NCBI RefSeq assembly: GCF_004168205.1
Contig: NZ_RCYB01000055.1
Location: forward strand, 1 to 14,354
Source: Catenibacterium sp. co_0103
Lineage (GTDB): Bacteria; Bacillota_I; Bacilli_A; Erysipelotrichales; Coprobacillaceae
Reading direction: 5' to 3'
Length of the DNA stretch: 14,354 nucleotides
The first letter of the stretch is position 1. Each line of letters opens with the position of its first letter. The notes below the pieces were generated by a model. The model had not been told where the DNA came from, made no database searches, and saw only the letters and a list, made by a program, of their open reading frames with translations. The position numbers and the translations under genes are program-made. This document shows, piece after piece, positions 14,126 to 14,354 of this stretch.

Positions 14126-14222
14126 ATAAGATAGAGTAATATTGTTTCATAGAACGTGCAATGTCACGTTTGGTCTGTTTCTCTTTTAAGGAATGACGTT
14201 TGTCATAATTGTTTTTGCCTTC
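14124..14222 (-). pseudogene. smpB: C-terminal remnant of smpB
   Basis: The last 32 residues (EGKNNYDKRHSLKEKQTKRD and on to KQYYSIL) match the conserved basic tail of SmpB, the tmRNA-binding protein of trans-translation, whose family reads like GKKxYDKR, then KEKxxxRDxxRAMK. Upstream of about 14222 the frame hits a stop (TAG near 14240) and the sequence no longer resembles SmpB. The gene is therefore cut off by unrelated DNA. A complete smpB should exist elsewhere in the genome if this organism keeps trans-translation. Confidence 0.7.
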
Positions 14223-14319
14223 TGTCTGTTGGTTGGCTTCCTACCAAAGTGCTGCCTATCCTTGATAGACTGTAATCTGTCAACCGAAATTGATAATGTC
14301 TCAAAAATAATCAAACATT
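14223..14319. other. Unidentified DNA joined to the smpB remnant
   Basis: No protein is supported here. The abrupt loss of SmpB similarity at about 14222 suggests that this is the end of an inserted element or a rearrangement product. The minus strand contains TTTTTGAGACATTATCAA, which could mark an element end, but no matching inverted repeat is visible in the window. Confidence 0.35.
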
Positions 14320-14344
14320 AGCACCACAACGGTGCTTTTGTTTT
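14320..14344 (+). terminator. Terminator-like hairpin at right edge
   Basis: AGCACC pairs with GGTGCT (14320-14325 with 14331-14336) around a 5-base loop, followed by TTTGTTTT. The minus strand also has a T-rich tract, so it may serve a minus-strand gene beyond the window. Confidence 0.55.
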
Positions 14345-14354
14345 GCAGCATAAT

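Overview
The window looks like chromosomal DNA from a low-GC, anaerobic, gut-type Firmicute. The style is consistent with Erysipelotrichia (Catenibacterium or Coprobacillus-like), but that placement is inference. Supporting signs are strong AGGAGG ribosome sites about 7 bases before most starts, sigma-A promoters with TATAAT boxes, CcpA-type cre boxes, a VKTGD-type sortase signal, and O2/NO-scavenging flavodiiron proteins.

Left part (1-3487). Positions 1-157 hold a strongly structured, non-coding stretch of unknown origin, possibly the edge of a mobile element or intron. A large minus-strand gene (188-3226) follows. It encodes a secreted, wall-anchored GH16 beta-glucanase with two carbohydrate-binding-like modules, the catalytic domain and three FIVAR repeats. 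It starts at GTG, and its promoter carries a cre box over the -35 region.

Centre (3488-8850), all on the plus strand. First comes a lone CmpB-type membrane protein with its own promoter and terminator. Next is a two-gene operon of a flavin reductase-rubredoxin protein and a flavodiiron protein ending in rubredoxin, a predicted electron-transfer pair that reduces O2 and/or NO. Then comes a zinc/cadmium detoxification operon: SmtB-like repressor, free-standing HMA metal-binding protein and P1B-type ATPase. Its promoter has a perfect 18-bp palindrome between -35 and -10.

Right-centre (8851-12572). A small orphan RelB/DinJ-like antitoxin with an apparent internal deletion lies on the plus strand. 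It faces a minus-strand group: a short peptide deformylase-like protein with an altered motif 1, a GH4 6-phospho-beta-glucosidase with its own cre box, an RpiR-type sugar-phosphate regulator and a GNAT acetyltransferase overlapping the regulator. The GH16 and GH4 genes could form the outer and inner steps of beta-glucan use under carbon catabolite control.

Right end (12573-14354) is decayed accessory DNA. It holds an IS3-family remnant with both ends but most of OrfB deleted, an unrecognised gene broken by two in-frame stops, and a 32-residue tail of SmpB joined to unrelated DNA. No clearly new multi-gene system was found. The most unusual items are the structured left edge, the double-stop gene, the shortened antitoxin and the metal operon's operator layout.
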